From assembly GCA_913055645.1 (NCBI GenBank), contig CAJXLC010000010.1:1-64000 (forward strand): a stretch of 64,000 nucleotides of DNA, read 5' to 3'. Shown here one piece after another: positions 7,646 through 15,745 of the stretch; positions within the stretch are counted from its first letter, which is position 1, and the number at the start of each line of letters is the position of its first letter. A model generated the notes under the pieces. It saw nothing but the letters and a program-made list of their open reading frames with translations, did no database searches and was not told where the DNA came from. Origin of the DNA: an uncultured Pseudomonadota bacterium. GTDB taxonomy: Bacteria; Pseudomonadota; Zetaproteobacteria; Mariprofundales; Mariprofundaceae. The position numbers were made by a program, and so were the translations under genes.

Positions 7646-8457
7646 GTTTCGCTGTGGTTTCCCAACTCGCGAATACCAAGCAAGGATTGTTGCCGCTTTT
7701 CATCTAAACAGGCTTGTAATAAAGCATTATTATTTTCGAGTTGATTGCGATTGTTTTCTTGATGCCATAAGTGAAGAACTGGTGTGCCACGTAAGTTTTT
7801 GCGTTGCACTCCACTGTGTAATAAGCGAGCTACCAAATCAGAATCTTCACGTCCCCAGCCTTCAAAGCTTTCATCAAAACCATTGATATGTAATAGGTGT
7901 TTTGTATGGCAAGAAATATGACAACCATGAATACCTGATATTTTTTTATTGGCTGCGGATAGGTGGGCAGGTAAAAATAAAGGAAAGATTCGGTTGATAT
8001 GTCCTTGCAAACGTTTTTTGATGCAGTGTAGAGGCGTAAAAGATGGGGAGCTTCCTGATTTGCATACATGCTCTGTGTATGCACGGGATAACAAGATTCG
8101 ACTGCCGCATATAAGGATGTTTTTTTGGGCAAGACGACGGTGTGTCTCAATTAAATATGGGTGAGGAATACAATCGCCATCGGTGAGGATGACATAATCT
8201 TCTTTTACCTGCTGTAATGCGAGGTTGTGTACCCTTGCTTTGCGAAAGCCTTGATCCTCATGCCAAATATGTTGAATAGGTACAGGAAATGATTGGCTTA
8301 TATGCTCAATAAGCTCGCGGGTGTCTTCGTTTGAACCATCATCGGCAATGTAAATACTAAAGTGTTGGTAAGATTGTTTGGCATAACCATCAAGTACCAG
8401 ACGCAAAAAGTCAGGGTTGTTATATGTTGAAATAATAACTGCGGTGGAATGAACCAT
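7642..8457 (-). CDS. Glycosyltransferase family 2 with galactosyltransferase-type C-terminus
   Basis: A 271-residue GT-A enzyme. It begins MVHSTAVIISTYNNPDF, has GSNEDTREL for nucleotide binding, the DXD motif LTDGDCIPHP (D93 and D95) and the later GWGREDSDL (200-207) found in the glycosyltransferase 2 / N-terminal galactosyltransferase family. The open frame continues upstream of this ATG to 8736, but those 93 residues have no family match and overlap the preceding gene, so the internal start at 8457 is chosen. It is 19 bases downstream of the methyltransferase-like gene. The sugar added is unknown. Confidence 0.82.
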   Translation of the reverse strand: MVHSTAVIISTYNNPDFLRLVLDGYAKQSYQHFSIYIADDGSNEDTRELIEHISQSFPVPIQHIWHEDQGFRKARVHNLALQQVKEDYVILTDGDCIPHPYLIETHRRLAQKNILICGSRILLSRAYTEHVCKSGSSPSFTPLHCIKKRLQGHINRIFPLFLPAHLSAANKKISGIHGCHISCHTKHLLHINGFDESFEGWGREDSDLVARLLHSGVQRKNLRGTPVLHLWHQENNRNQLENNNALLQACLDEKRQQSLLGIRELGNHSET

Positions 8458-8476
8458 AGGCTTTATGCAGGAGCTG

Positions 8477-9037
8477 TCATGTGGCAGTTTTGAAATAATG
8501 AATGCCAATAAATAGGATAATGCCAGCCAACATAGCCAAAGCATTTTTCTGTTCGCGATGTTTTGCCACCAAAGCCCATGAAAATTGACCTTGCGCGGGA
8601 TAGTTTGTCCACTTTGGCCAGAACATAGGCACAACAGCAGTCCACTTATCAAATTCTTCGCCAAAGATGGGAGCGATAAACTCAGCCTCACTGCGCATGG
8701 TGGCGCGGTAAATGATGGTGAATGATATGATTCCAAAGATTACAGCCCAAGGGTTAGATGCCATCACACAAAAGCCAACAAAAATCATTGCATTGAAAAA
8801 ATAGAGTGGGTTTCGAGTAAAGCGATAAGGCCCTGCCGTTGCCAGCTTGGCATTTTTATCAATGTAACCCGATGACCAAGTTCGGCCCATTTCACCCAAA
8901 CAAACTACGATTGCGCCAATGATTAAGGACATCATGCTTGGTTTGGCTAATAACAATAAAAGGATAAAGGCTGGGGCTGTTGCCAGTTTTCGGTTTGCAA
9001 GACACCATGTTTCAAGTTTTGTATACGTTGTATTCAC
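8477..9037 (-). CDS. Membrane methyltransferase of the isoprenylcysteine/phospholipid methyltransferase family
   Basis: A 186-residue protein with about four or five membrane segments and the ICMT/PEMT signature TAGPYRFTRNPLYFF (about 67-81), where the RNPLY block forms part of the AdoMet site. An acidic-rich EAEFIAPIFGEEFDKW follows, as in the family. Bacterial members methylate lipids or small hydrophobic substrates; which one here is not visible. Its place inside an LPS core operon suggests a lipid-linked or LPS substrate. Start overlaps the stop of the DUF3108 gene (ATGA). Confidence 0.75.
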   Translation of the reverse strand: MNTTYTKLETWCLANRKLATAPAFILLLLLAKPSMMSLIIGAIVVCLGEMGRTWSSGYIDKNAKLATAGPYRFTRNPLYFFNAMIFVGFCVMASNPWAVIFGIISFTIIYRATMRSEAEFIAPIFGEEFDKWTAVVPMFWPKWTNYPAQGQFSWALVAKHREQKNALAMLAGIILFIGIHYFKTAT

Positions 9038-9771
9038 TTAGGTTCCTTGTAATCGACGAGCGTTCCGACGATATGCCCAATTTTTATTTTTGCGATCAAC
9101 TTGATAGGAATATGCCTGCTATCATTGGTCACCCATATTTTCAGTTTACCTTTACTGGAAAAAATACCTGCTGTTTTAAGCATAGGTTCAAGACTAATGC
9201 ATTTAACATATCCGCCCCAAGGTGCGTGCAGCATTTTTGTTTTTTTCCCGACGGTTACAACAACATTATATGTTTTTCGCGAATCAAAAACAGGAATGCT
9301 TAATGTTTGACCTGCAACCAACTTCGCGTTGCGTACCCTAAAGAATGCATCAATGACATTCAAATGTCCCGCGGGGACATCATAGTGATCGGTTTTTTTA
9401 TTTTGTGTGTAAAGCACCTTGTTATGCTGCCAGTCAAAGACAGTTTGTTTTTTTGCATGGTAGGAGCGCTCGTGTTGCTCCAAAGCAAAACGTGTACTTT
9501 GCATCTTGCCATCGACACACACACCTTCTGAGGTAATGGTATCACGGACTTTTTTGAATATATCAAGAAATTTATTGGTGCGGGCAAAGGTATGGATGTT
9601 GTATTGTTTATCGGATGGGGTGCTGACAGTCATCGTGGCAGAGCCAGCATTGATAAATTCCCAGCCAACATGAAACGTGAGTTGTTCTCCCGCATAAGGC
9701 AAGCATGCAGACTTTGCATATACCGCAGAAATATTCAGGCATAGGGCAATCAATAGAATGAGTGTTTTCAT
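9034..9771 (-). CDS. DUF3108 family periplasmic/outer-membrane protein
   Basis: A 245-residue exported protein of the DUF3108 family, function not established. An N-terminal signal peptide MKTLILLIALCLNISAVYA is followed by a beta-rich body with YAGEQLTFHVGWEFINAGSA, typical of the family. The start at 9771 is chosen because its ATG overlaps the stop of waaC and it gives a clean signal peptide; a start six codons upstream is less likely. Members are often found beside LPS genes, and placement directly after waaC here fits an envelope role. Confidence 0.75.
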   Translation of the reverse strand: MKTLILLIALCLNISAVYAKSACLPYAGEQLTFHVGWEFINAGSATMTVSTPSDKQYNIHTFARTNKFLDIFKKVRDTITSEGVCVDGKMQSTRFALEQHERSYHAKKQTVFDWQHNKVLYTQNKKTDHYDVPAGHLNVIDAFFRVRNAKLVAGQTLSIPVFDSRKTYNVVVTVGKKTKMLHAPWGGYVKCISLEPMLKTAGIFSSKGKLKIWVTNDSRHIPIKLIAKIKIGHIVGTLVDYKEPK

Positions 9772-10784
9772 CGATACGTCTCCTGCCAAGCATGGTAAAT
9801 ATGCTCGATATTAAGTGATGGCATACAGATAAAGTTATCGCATTGACGATTAAAACAAGGTGAACAATTTGCTTGTGGAATGATATGTCGATGCAATGCA
9901 CCCAATGCACCCATGCGCCAAGGTGCGGTTGCACCCCATAGTGTGATGGTTGGGCAATCACAAGCCGCAGCTAGGTGTGTGACACCAGTATCTTGCCCTA
10001 TATAGGCAGAGGCTTGTTGTAGTATGCCAGCAAGGGTTAGCAGAGAAAAACACTGAGGAGCAACGATGATATGTTTTCCTTGTTTGGCAATGGCTTGCGC
10101 ACGTTGCTTCTCCTCTTTATTGCCCCATAAGATGAGTAATGTTTGCTCTTTTTGTATATGTTTAGCTAATTGTTGCCACTGTGCATCAGGCAGGCGTTTG
10201 GTGATATAACTTCCACCAACATGTAAAACCGAAAAAGGAGCTTGAATCCCCATATCATGCAAGGCTTGCACCCCTTGTTTTTGCATCTCTGAGGTAATTT
10301 GAATATGTGGGGCATGATATGACTGTTCTTCATCTTTAGTGCCCAATGCAGCAGCAATGATATGCCGATAAAGTGGCACAACATGTTTTTCATTGGGATG
10401 AAATTTTACAGGGTGAACAAACCAGCGATTTGGCCATTCAGGGCTTTGCTCTCGATCAAAACCAAAGACTTTACACCCTGATTTGGCAGAAGCCCACGCC
10501 ATAAAACCTGATTTAATTAACCCTTGTAGATCAAAAATCATGTCAAAGTGTTCGTTACGTAATGCTTGAATCATTTGCCAAGCATGGCGTATACGATTAT
10601 CCCCTTTCAAGGCAACTTTATGCACCTTGACTTGAGAAGGGAATATATCAGTGACAAAGGCAAAGCGTTGGTCAACCAACCAATGAACTTCGTTTATTTC
10701 AGGGCGAGCAAGTAAATCATCAAGTGCTGGAAGCGCATGGATAATATCACCGAATGCCGATAGTTTTACAATCAGAACTTTCAA
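9768..10784 (-). CDS. waaC: LPS heptosyltransferase I
   Basis: Adds the first L-glycero-D-manno-heptose to Kdo2-lipid A from ADP-heptose at the cytoplasmic face of the inner membrane. The 338-residue GT9 protein opens MKVLIVKLSAFGDIIHALPA; D13 aligns with the catalytic aspartate of the family. The middle has DLQGLIKSG, typical of WaaC, and the donor half has GQDTGVTHLAAA and TLWGAT. It overlaps waaF upstream and the DUF3108 gene downstream by four bases each. Confidence 0.9.
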   Translation of the reverse strand: MKVLIVKLSAFGDIIHALPALDDLLARPEINEVHWLVDQRFAFVTDIFPSQVKVHKVALKGDNRIRHAWQMIQALRNEHFDMIFDLQGLIKSGFMAWASAKSGCKVFGFDREQSPEWPNRWFVHPVKFHPNEKHVVPLYRHIIAAALGTKDEEQSYHAPHIQITSEMQKQGVQALHDMGIQAPFSVLHVGGSYITKRLPDAQWQQLAKHIQKEQTLLILWGNKEEKQRAQAIAKQGKHIIVAPQCFSLLTLAGILQQASAYIGQDTGVTHLAAACDCPTITLWGATAPWRMGALGALHRHIIPQANCSPCFNRQCDNFICMPSLNIEHIYHAWQETYR

Positions 10785-11743
10785 GCTGTCAGTTGCTCCA
10801 AGCAGGCATCACGAACCATTTCTGGCAACACATTGACCATGCAAGGATGCCCTGAAACAGAGCATTCGCGTTTGAGACATGGGCTACATGGCGCAGGTTT
10901 GTATAATAAAGAAACATGTTTGCCCGATGGAGCTGTACGGCTTGGATCAGTCGCGCCAAAGATTCCTACTGTGGGTTTACCAAGACCTGCCGAGACATGC
11001 ATTAAACCAGAATCATTGCATAAGGTAAGCCTACTGCATGCGACCAGTTGCAATGCTTGGCGCAGACTTGTTGTGCCTGATGCATTCCATGCTTTACCCG
11101 TGTTTTTTGCTAAGCATAAATTACCAATTTCACGTTCTTCCTGCGTGCCTAGAATTACTACTTGCCAGCCAGCTCCTGACAGCCATTTTAAAATATAGGC
11201 ATAGGCTTGGGAAGGATAACGTTTAGCTCCACCGAATTGCGCGCCAGGGGCAACGCAGATAGCGCGTTCTGAGTCAATGTTATGCTCTTTAAGTAAGGCA
11301 ATGCCCGCATCCACATCAGATTGTTTCGCGGACAAGGAAACATGTCGCTGCTCAACGGGAATATGCGCCTGTTCGACCAAATCGAGAAAATAATCGCGAT
11401 GATGTTCATGTTGCATATTCAACTTGGGTCGATAGGCATGAGTCAGTAACAATGAGCGGCACTCATGCTTAAAACCATGACGTTCCTCGCTACCCGAGCG
11501 AAAAGCCTGCCATGCGGCGTGGAAGCTGTTGCGAAATAAAAAGCTTTTTTGATGTGATGTAAGTTTGGCTTGGTAGGTGGTTTGTTCTAAGTTGAGAAAG
11601 GGCAGTAAATCATTTAACCACGGACGACCAAAGACATGAATATCGCTGTCAGGAGAATGCTGTACAATGGCACGCATAGCAGGTTGCGCCATAATGACAT
11701 CCCCCAGCCAGTTGGGTGGAAATATACTGATGCTTTGTGTCAT
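10781..11743 (-). CDS. waaF: LPS heptosyltransferase II
   Basis: Adds the second heptose of the inner core. From the ATG at 11743 the protein is about 320 residues and starts MTQSISIFPPNWLGDVIMAQ, with D15 in the catalytic position. The donor-site half contains CVAPGAQFGGAKRYP and LCNDSGLMHVSAGLGKP, then GIFGATDPSRTAP, all WaaF features. The frame is open a further 11 codons upstream, but the ATG overlaps the stop of the preceding methyltransferase gene (ATGA), which decides the start. C-terminal cysteines CSPCLKRECSVSGHPC are common in this family. Confidence 0.9.
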   Translation of the reverse strand: MTQSISIFPPNWLGDVIMAQPAMRAIVQHSPDSDIHVFGRPWLNDLLPFLNLEQTTYQAKLTSHQKSFLFRNSFHAAWQAFRSGSEERHGFKHECRSLLLTHAYRPKLNMQHEHHRDYFLDLVEQAHIPVEQRHVSLSAKQSDVDAGIALLKEHNIDSERAICVAPGAQFGGAKRYPSQAYAYILKWLSGAGWQVVILGTQEEREIGNLCLAKNTGKAWNASGTTSLRQALQLVACSRLTLCNDSGLMHVSAGLGKPTVGIFGATDPSRTAPSGKHVSLLYKPAPCSPCLKRECSVSGHPCMVNVLPEMVRDACLEQLTA

Positions 11744-12432
11744 GAGTCTTTTAAAGGAGTGCAAACATAGAAACATTCATATTGAAGGTTAAAAACTTTC
11801 ATGGATGGAAAGCGATGCGTTGATTGGATGTTGAAATGGCGCAGTAAGGTGTTTTCTATGCCATTCTTTGTATAGCAATATAAACGATTTTTAAGTGTAC
11901 GCTGTGGGAAGAACTGCGCTATAAAATAATGTAATTTAGCAAAAAACGTTGGCCATAATTTAACACTTATTAGAAAAGTTCCATCAGGTTTTAATAAACG
12001 CTCAACTTCATGTAAAACCAATTCAGGATTTTGTACATGACTCATTGTTTTTAAACATAGAACACAATCGAAAGATGCATCTGGGGCATCAATATTTTCC
12101 GCCATATCTGCGATAAAGGTGCCTTTGGGTAGGCTACCAGGCCATGCGCGGCGGAAATCATCCAGTAAAGGATCAAGGAATGTCTTTTCCCCCATCTTGA
12201 TGAATTGAGAAACACATGTGGGACCACAGCCTAATTCGAGAATTTGACTGTCTTCTTGAAGGTCAGATACATGCGGTTCAATGAGTGGCATATAACGTTT
12301 TCTTATTTGTTTTTTCAAAGAATCAATGTCGACATTACCCTGTTGAAGCTGATTCACTAAAGATAGTTCAGCTTTCAGAGCAGTGCTCCAGCGTTGTTTG
12401 CTGGATGCCTTATGGTGCGCCTGTGTCATCAT
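11740..12432 (-). CDS. Class I SAM-dependent methyltransferase
   Basis: A 230-residue soluble methyltransferase with the Rossmann motif I ILELGCGP (64-71), a motif II acid in FLDPLLDDF, and CVLCLKTMSHVQNPELVLHE leading to LLKPDGTFLIS, as in Methyltransf_11/25 proteins. It sits between waaF and a Trm112-like zinc-finger gene inside the LPS operon, so a sugar or lipid intermediate is a reasonable substrate, but nothing in the sequence fixes it. Met1 and Met2 are adjacent; either could be the start. Confidence 0.75.
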   Translation of the reverse strand: MMTQAHHKASSKQRWSTALKAELSLVNQLQQGNVDIDSLKKQIRKRYMPLIEPHVSDLQEDSQILELGCGPTCVSQFIKMGEKTFLDPLLDDFRRAWPGSLPKGTFIADMAENIDAPDASFDCVLCLKTMSHVQNPELVLHEVERLLKPDGTFLISVKLWPTFFAKLHYFIAQFFPQRTLKNRLYCYTKNGIENTLLRHFNIQSTHRFPSMKVFNLQYECFYVCTPLKDS

Positions 12433-12443
12433 ATCGTATTGGC

Positions 12444-12617
12444 TTAACTGTCAGCTAAGGATTTCGCCTCATCAATCAACATAACAGGAATATCATCCCG
12501 AATAGGGTATGCCAATTGGCATTTTTCGCACAATAAAGCAGTTTTATCCTTATTGTATTGCACACTTTTTTTGCACTTTGGGCATGCAAGGATATCGAGT
12601 AAGGCTTGATCAATCAT
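12444..12617 (-). CDS. Trm112-like / YcaR family small zinc-binding protein
   Basis: A 57-residue protein, MIDQALLDILACPKCKKSV at the start, then LLCEKCQLAYPIRDDIPVML. The CPKC and CEKC pairs form a zinc knuckle, and AYPIRDDIPVML is the signature of the YcaR/Trm112 (UPF0434) family. In enterobacteria ycaR lies next to lpxK, as here. Eukaryotic and archaeal Trm112 proteins activate methyltransferases; a methyltransferase gene is the next gene downstream. Spacing to that gene is 11 bases. Confidence 0.85.
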   Translation of the reverse strand: MIDQALLDILACPKCKKSVQYNKDKTALLCEKCQLAYPIRDDIPVMLIDEAKSLADS

Positions 12618-12686
12618 AGTATCTCCAGCGTTATGAATGGGGCAAGCCTAACACTGCTGCTTGCTGGCACCAATATCTAGAGTTAT

Positions 12687-13676
12687 TTAGGATTTCTCTA
12701 AAGATTCTAAAACAGCTTCTATGAGTCCATCTTCCCCTTCAAAGCCTTGTTCAAGTACCCATAAAGCTCTATTTTTTGGCCATATAGGCAATAATTTTAC
12801 CGCATCTTTGGCGGTCACTGCAATCGCAGTATGCTGTTGCCAAATATCGTGCATATCCTGTTTTGTAAAAGCATGATGGTCTGGGAAAAAATATGAATCT
12901 TCAATATGAATATCAAGCTCTTGCAAGCTTTGATTGAAACGTTGAGGGCGCGCAATGGCAGTAATGGCAACTACAGATTTTGGCGTTGCTTCAGCGCATT
13001 GATTCCAATCATTCAAGGGCTGAGGTTTGCTATGCCAATACCATTCTTTGTTCGTTGTTAGAGGTTGGTTTGAAGTCGTGCCTGTACGAACAATGATATC
13101 AGCACGATTGAGTGCTTTTGAAGGCTCTCTTAACGGGCCCGCAGGCAATATATAACCATTACCAAAACCTTCATTTGGAATCAATACAATATCACACTGA
13201 CGCTGTAGTTGGCGATATTGAAAGCCATCATCCAACAAGATAATGTCCCCATATTCAGCAGCCATGCGACTTGCTACGACACGGTCTTGGGCTGAAATGA
13301 CAGGACGGCGGCTTATGCGGTGTAATAAAACAGCTTCATCACCAACATCTTTTGCGAGGCTATTTTGGTTGAGCAATGTTGGGGAAGCCTGCTTTCCGCC
13401 ATCACCACGACATAAAATAACGGGATTGAATTGGTGTTTTCTTAACTCTTGTGCAAGCCAAATTGTAAACGGTGTTTTGCCGCTTCCACCAACACTGAGA
13501 TTACCAATGGAAATAAGTGGTAACGGTGCTTTCACAGCATGCTTGTAGCGCTTCTTTTGATCATATTTACTAGCGATATGGTATAATTTACTAAGTCCGC
13601 GTAGTAATAAATTAGGTTTTTTTTGTTGCCACCAAATATCCTCAATGGATTGGTGAATTTTATGGCTTAAGCGCAT
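12687..13676 (-). CDS. lpxK: Tetraacyldisaccharide 4'-kinase
   Basis: Phosphorylates the 4' position of the lipid A disaccharide precursor, the step before Kdo addition, at the inner leaflet of the inner membrane. The 329-residue protein has the LpxK P-loop SVGGSGKTP (61-69; K67 and T68), the DDGFQYRQL segment (149-157) and CRGDGGK between. The N-terminus LLLRGLSKLYHIASKY can act as the membrane-associated helix. It overlaps the Kdo transferase gene by ten bases, so the lipid A and Kdo steps are coupled in one operon. Confidence 0.92.
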   Translation of the reverse strand: MRLSHKIHQSIEDIWWQQKKPNLLLRGLSKLYHIASKYDQKKRYKHAVKAPLPLISIGNLSVGGSGKTPFTIWLAQELRKHQFNPVILCRGDGGKQASPTLLNQNSLAKDVGDEAVLLHRISRRPVISAQDRVVASRMAAEYGDIILLDDGFQYRQLQRQCDIVLIPNEGFGNGYILPAGPLREPSKALNRADIIVRTGTTSNQPLTTNKEWYWHSKPQPLNDWNQCAEATPKSVVAITAIARPQRFNQSLQELDIHIEDSYFFPDHHAFTKQDMHDIWQQHTAIAVTAKDAVKLLPIWPKNRALWVLEQGFEGEDGLIEAVLESLEKS

Positions 13677-14899
13677 GGTTTTGGCAGAAATGGCGCGATA
13701 GCATCAAGAACGTTTGCTAACACTTGCGATTTATTTTGCATAAATAATGCGGCTTGTCCGTTAAGTTGACGTAATTCATGGGGGTGCTGAAGCAGTCTTG
13801 CTACGGCTGTTTCCAGCTCATCATCACTATTGGCAATAATCGCTGCACCTGCTGTTTGCATATCGCTCATCATATCACGAAAATTCTGAACATGAGGGCC
13901 GGTGATCACACCGCGCCCACATATTGCTGCCTCAATAGGATTATGACCGCCAATGGGGGATAAACTTCCCGCAATCACAGCTATATCCGCGATGCAGTAG
14001 AGTGATTGTAATATACCCATGCCATCAATAAGAATTACTTGGCGATGGTCACTGTTCTGCTCATCAGTCCAGCGAGTGTATTGCAAACCTTGGTTGGCGA
14101 TAAGTTCGGCAACATGGTCAAAGCGTTCAGGGTGACGGGGTACGATAACGGTTAATACATCAGCCTGTAAACGATGCCATGCGGGCAGCATAGCGAGGAG
14201 TCGTTTTTCTTCATCATCGTGGGTGCTGGCAAGCAAAATAATAGGGCGCTTTAAACTTGGATCGAGTTTTTGTCGTAAGGCATTGCTATCAACATCAGGA
14301 GCTTGAACAGCATATTTTAAATTACCTGCTACACGAACTTTTTTTGCATCAACACCCATAGCGATAAGGCGCTCTGCATCCAATGGGCTTTGTGGTAGAA
14401 AGAGATTGATGGGTGCAAGCCAGCGTTTCCAGAAATAACGAGAAGCATGGTATTTGGGAAATGAACGGTCCGAAATGCGCGTATTAATACCAACCATAGG
14501 GATATTATTTTTTTTACAAGCCTTGAACATACCTGGCCAAAACTCTGTTTCGGTGAGCAGTAGTAATGCGGGCTTGAGAGTGTTAACAAACCGCTGCATC
14601 AAGAAGGGTAAATCCCACGGTAAATAGGAAATAGAAGCGATATGTCCCAACTGACGATGGGCATGTTGCATGCCTGTCCGTGTAATGACGGTTACATGCA
14701 GTGCGTATCCCAATACATGCAGTTGTTGAAGCAAAGGAATCATGGATGCAACCTCACCCACCGAGCAAGCATGCAACCAAATACAATTAGGCTTTGCTTC
14801 TGGCATATCCAATAAGAAGTGTTGTCGCCATTTATGAGGCAATTGATGGGAAGAGTGGCTGGCATGCATATTGCCAATTTCAACAAAATGTAACGGCAC
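13667..14899 (-). CDS. waaA: 3-deoxy-D-manno-octulosonic acid transferase, no obvious membrane anchor
   Basis: Transfers Kdo from CMP-Kdo to lipid IVA. The GT30 core is complete: WLHACSVGE (E49 aligns with the catalytic base), LLTETEFWPGMF, VGINTRISDRS, STHDDEEK, VPRHPERFDHV and GGHNPIEAA. Members normally start with a hydrophobic membrane anchor of about 25 residues; here the first 35 residues are polar (MHASHSSHQLPHKWRQHF). The frame is closed by TAG two codons upstream of the GTG start, and the upstream stretch in the next frame is not hydrophobic either. An ATG ten codons inside is an alternative start. First gene of the LPS operon. Confidence 0.9.
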   Translation of the reverse strand: MPLHFVEIGNMHASHSSHQLPHKWRQHFLLDMPEAKPNCIWLHACSVGEVASMIPLLQQLHVLGYALHVTVITRTGMQHAHRQLGHIASISYLPWDLPFLMQRFVNTLKPALLLLTETEFWPGMFKACKKNNIPMVGINTRISDRSFPKYHASRYFWKRWLAPINLFLPQSPLDAERLIAMGVDAKKVRVAGNLKYAVQAPDVDSNALRQKLDPSLKRPIILLASTHDDEEKRLLAMLPAWHRLQADVLTVIVPRHPERFDHVAELIANQGLQYTRWTDEQNSDHRQVILIDGMGILQSLYCIADIAVIAGSLSPIGGHNPIEAAICGRGVITGPHVQNFRDMMSDMQTAGAAIIANSDDELETAVARLLQHPHELRQLNGQAALFMQNKSQVLANVLDAIAPFLPKPCA

Positions 14900-15015
14900 C
14901 GTCTATGTTATTTCTTATATAGTTGCTCAGTAGAGTATTGTTTAGCATTTCCTGAGCTTGCAAGAAGCGCCTAGATACGCTTGAATCTGCCCTTTATAGG
15001 GAAAGGAGCTGCTTT

Positions 15016-15486
15016 ATGGCAATGGATGTGAAATGGTTGGAGGAAAAGGTTCTTTTGCGCAAGTTGGATGCAGAGGAAGTTGCGTTGCTTAAAGAGTTGG
15101 TGAAGGTAACTGAATATGCATCTGGTGAGCAGATTATGGAGCAGGGTAAATCGGGCGGTGTATTATACATGTTGTATTCAGGAGTAGCTGATATTACATG
15201 CCATGCCAATGGTCATGATATGCGTGTAGCGACAGCACGTGAAGCATCGTTGTTTGGTGAAATGTCTTTTTTAACGGGCGCTGAGGCTAGTGCTTCGGTA
15301 ACTGCACAAAAAACATGTGTGGTGTACAGCCTGACGCGTGCGGCGTATTCAGAATTAATGCAGAAAAATCAGGATTTGGTATTTGCATTGTTTACACATC
15401 TTTTGGCACATGCAGCGGGTGTTATTCGTCATATGAATGAAGAACATTTGGCATTTCAGCAGTATCTCATGGGTCGCCGAGTCTAA
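15016..15486 (+). CDS. Single cyclic-nucleotide-binding-domain protein
   Basis: A 156-residue protein consisting of one CRP-type beta-barrel domain (about 10-130) and a short C-terminal helix; there is no DNA-binding domain. SGGVLYMLYSGVADI and LFGEMSFLTG are the conserved parts of the fold. In the phosphate-binding cassette the arginine that usually contacts the cyclic phosphate is missing (GAEASASVTA where families have R-A-A/S), so it may bind another ligand or none. Strong ribosome-binding site AAAGGAG nine bases upstream. It is divergent from the LPS operon. Confidence 0.78.
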   Translation: MAMDVKWLEEKVLLRKLDAEEVALLKELVKVTEYASGEQIMEQGKSGGVLYMLYSGVADITCHANGHDMRVATAREASLFGEMSFLTGAEASASVTAQKTCVVYSLTRAAYSELMQKNQDLVFALFTHLLAHAAGVIRHMNEEHLAFQQYLMGRRV

Positions 15487-15544
15487 TATAAGAGAGGCGA
15501 TTTAACGGTCTCTTTCTTGTTGTTTTAATCCGTTAGGAGACTGC

Positions 15545-15655
15545 GTGGAAACCAATTGGTTATATTTTTTGCAAGCTAGTATTCGTTTGAATGGGCGTAT
15601 GCTGCTTTGTAATGGGTTCCTATACGTGATATTTATTGTTTATCCTATCATATGA
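15545..15655 (+). CDS. Possible 36-residue small membrane peptide
   Basis: A GTG-initiated frame of 36 codons preceded by TTAGGAG with good spacing. The peptide begins METNWLYFLQASIRLNG and ends with the hydrophobic stretch FLYVIFIVYPII. It lies alone in the 259-base gap between the cNMP-domain gene and the antiporter. Short and without a recognised family, so it may be chance. Confidence 0.2.
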   Translation: METNWLYFLQASIRLNGRMLLCNGFLYVIFIVYPII

Positions 15656-15745
15656 TACATTGGCAGGTTTTTTGCTATAGATTATCTAATTTGGTTTAAT
15701 AATTTGATATAGCGAGCTGTGCAAGCCTTATCTATGGAGGGTAAG

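Noticed and set aside
8458-8736. N-terminal extension of the GT2 protein
   Set aside because: The extra 93 residues overlap the ICMT-like gene in another frame and do not match the family; the internal ATG is better.
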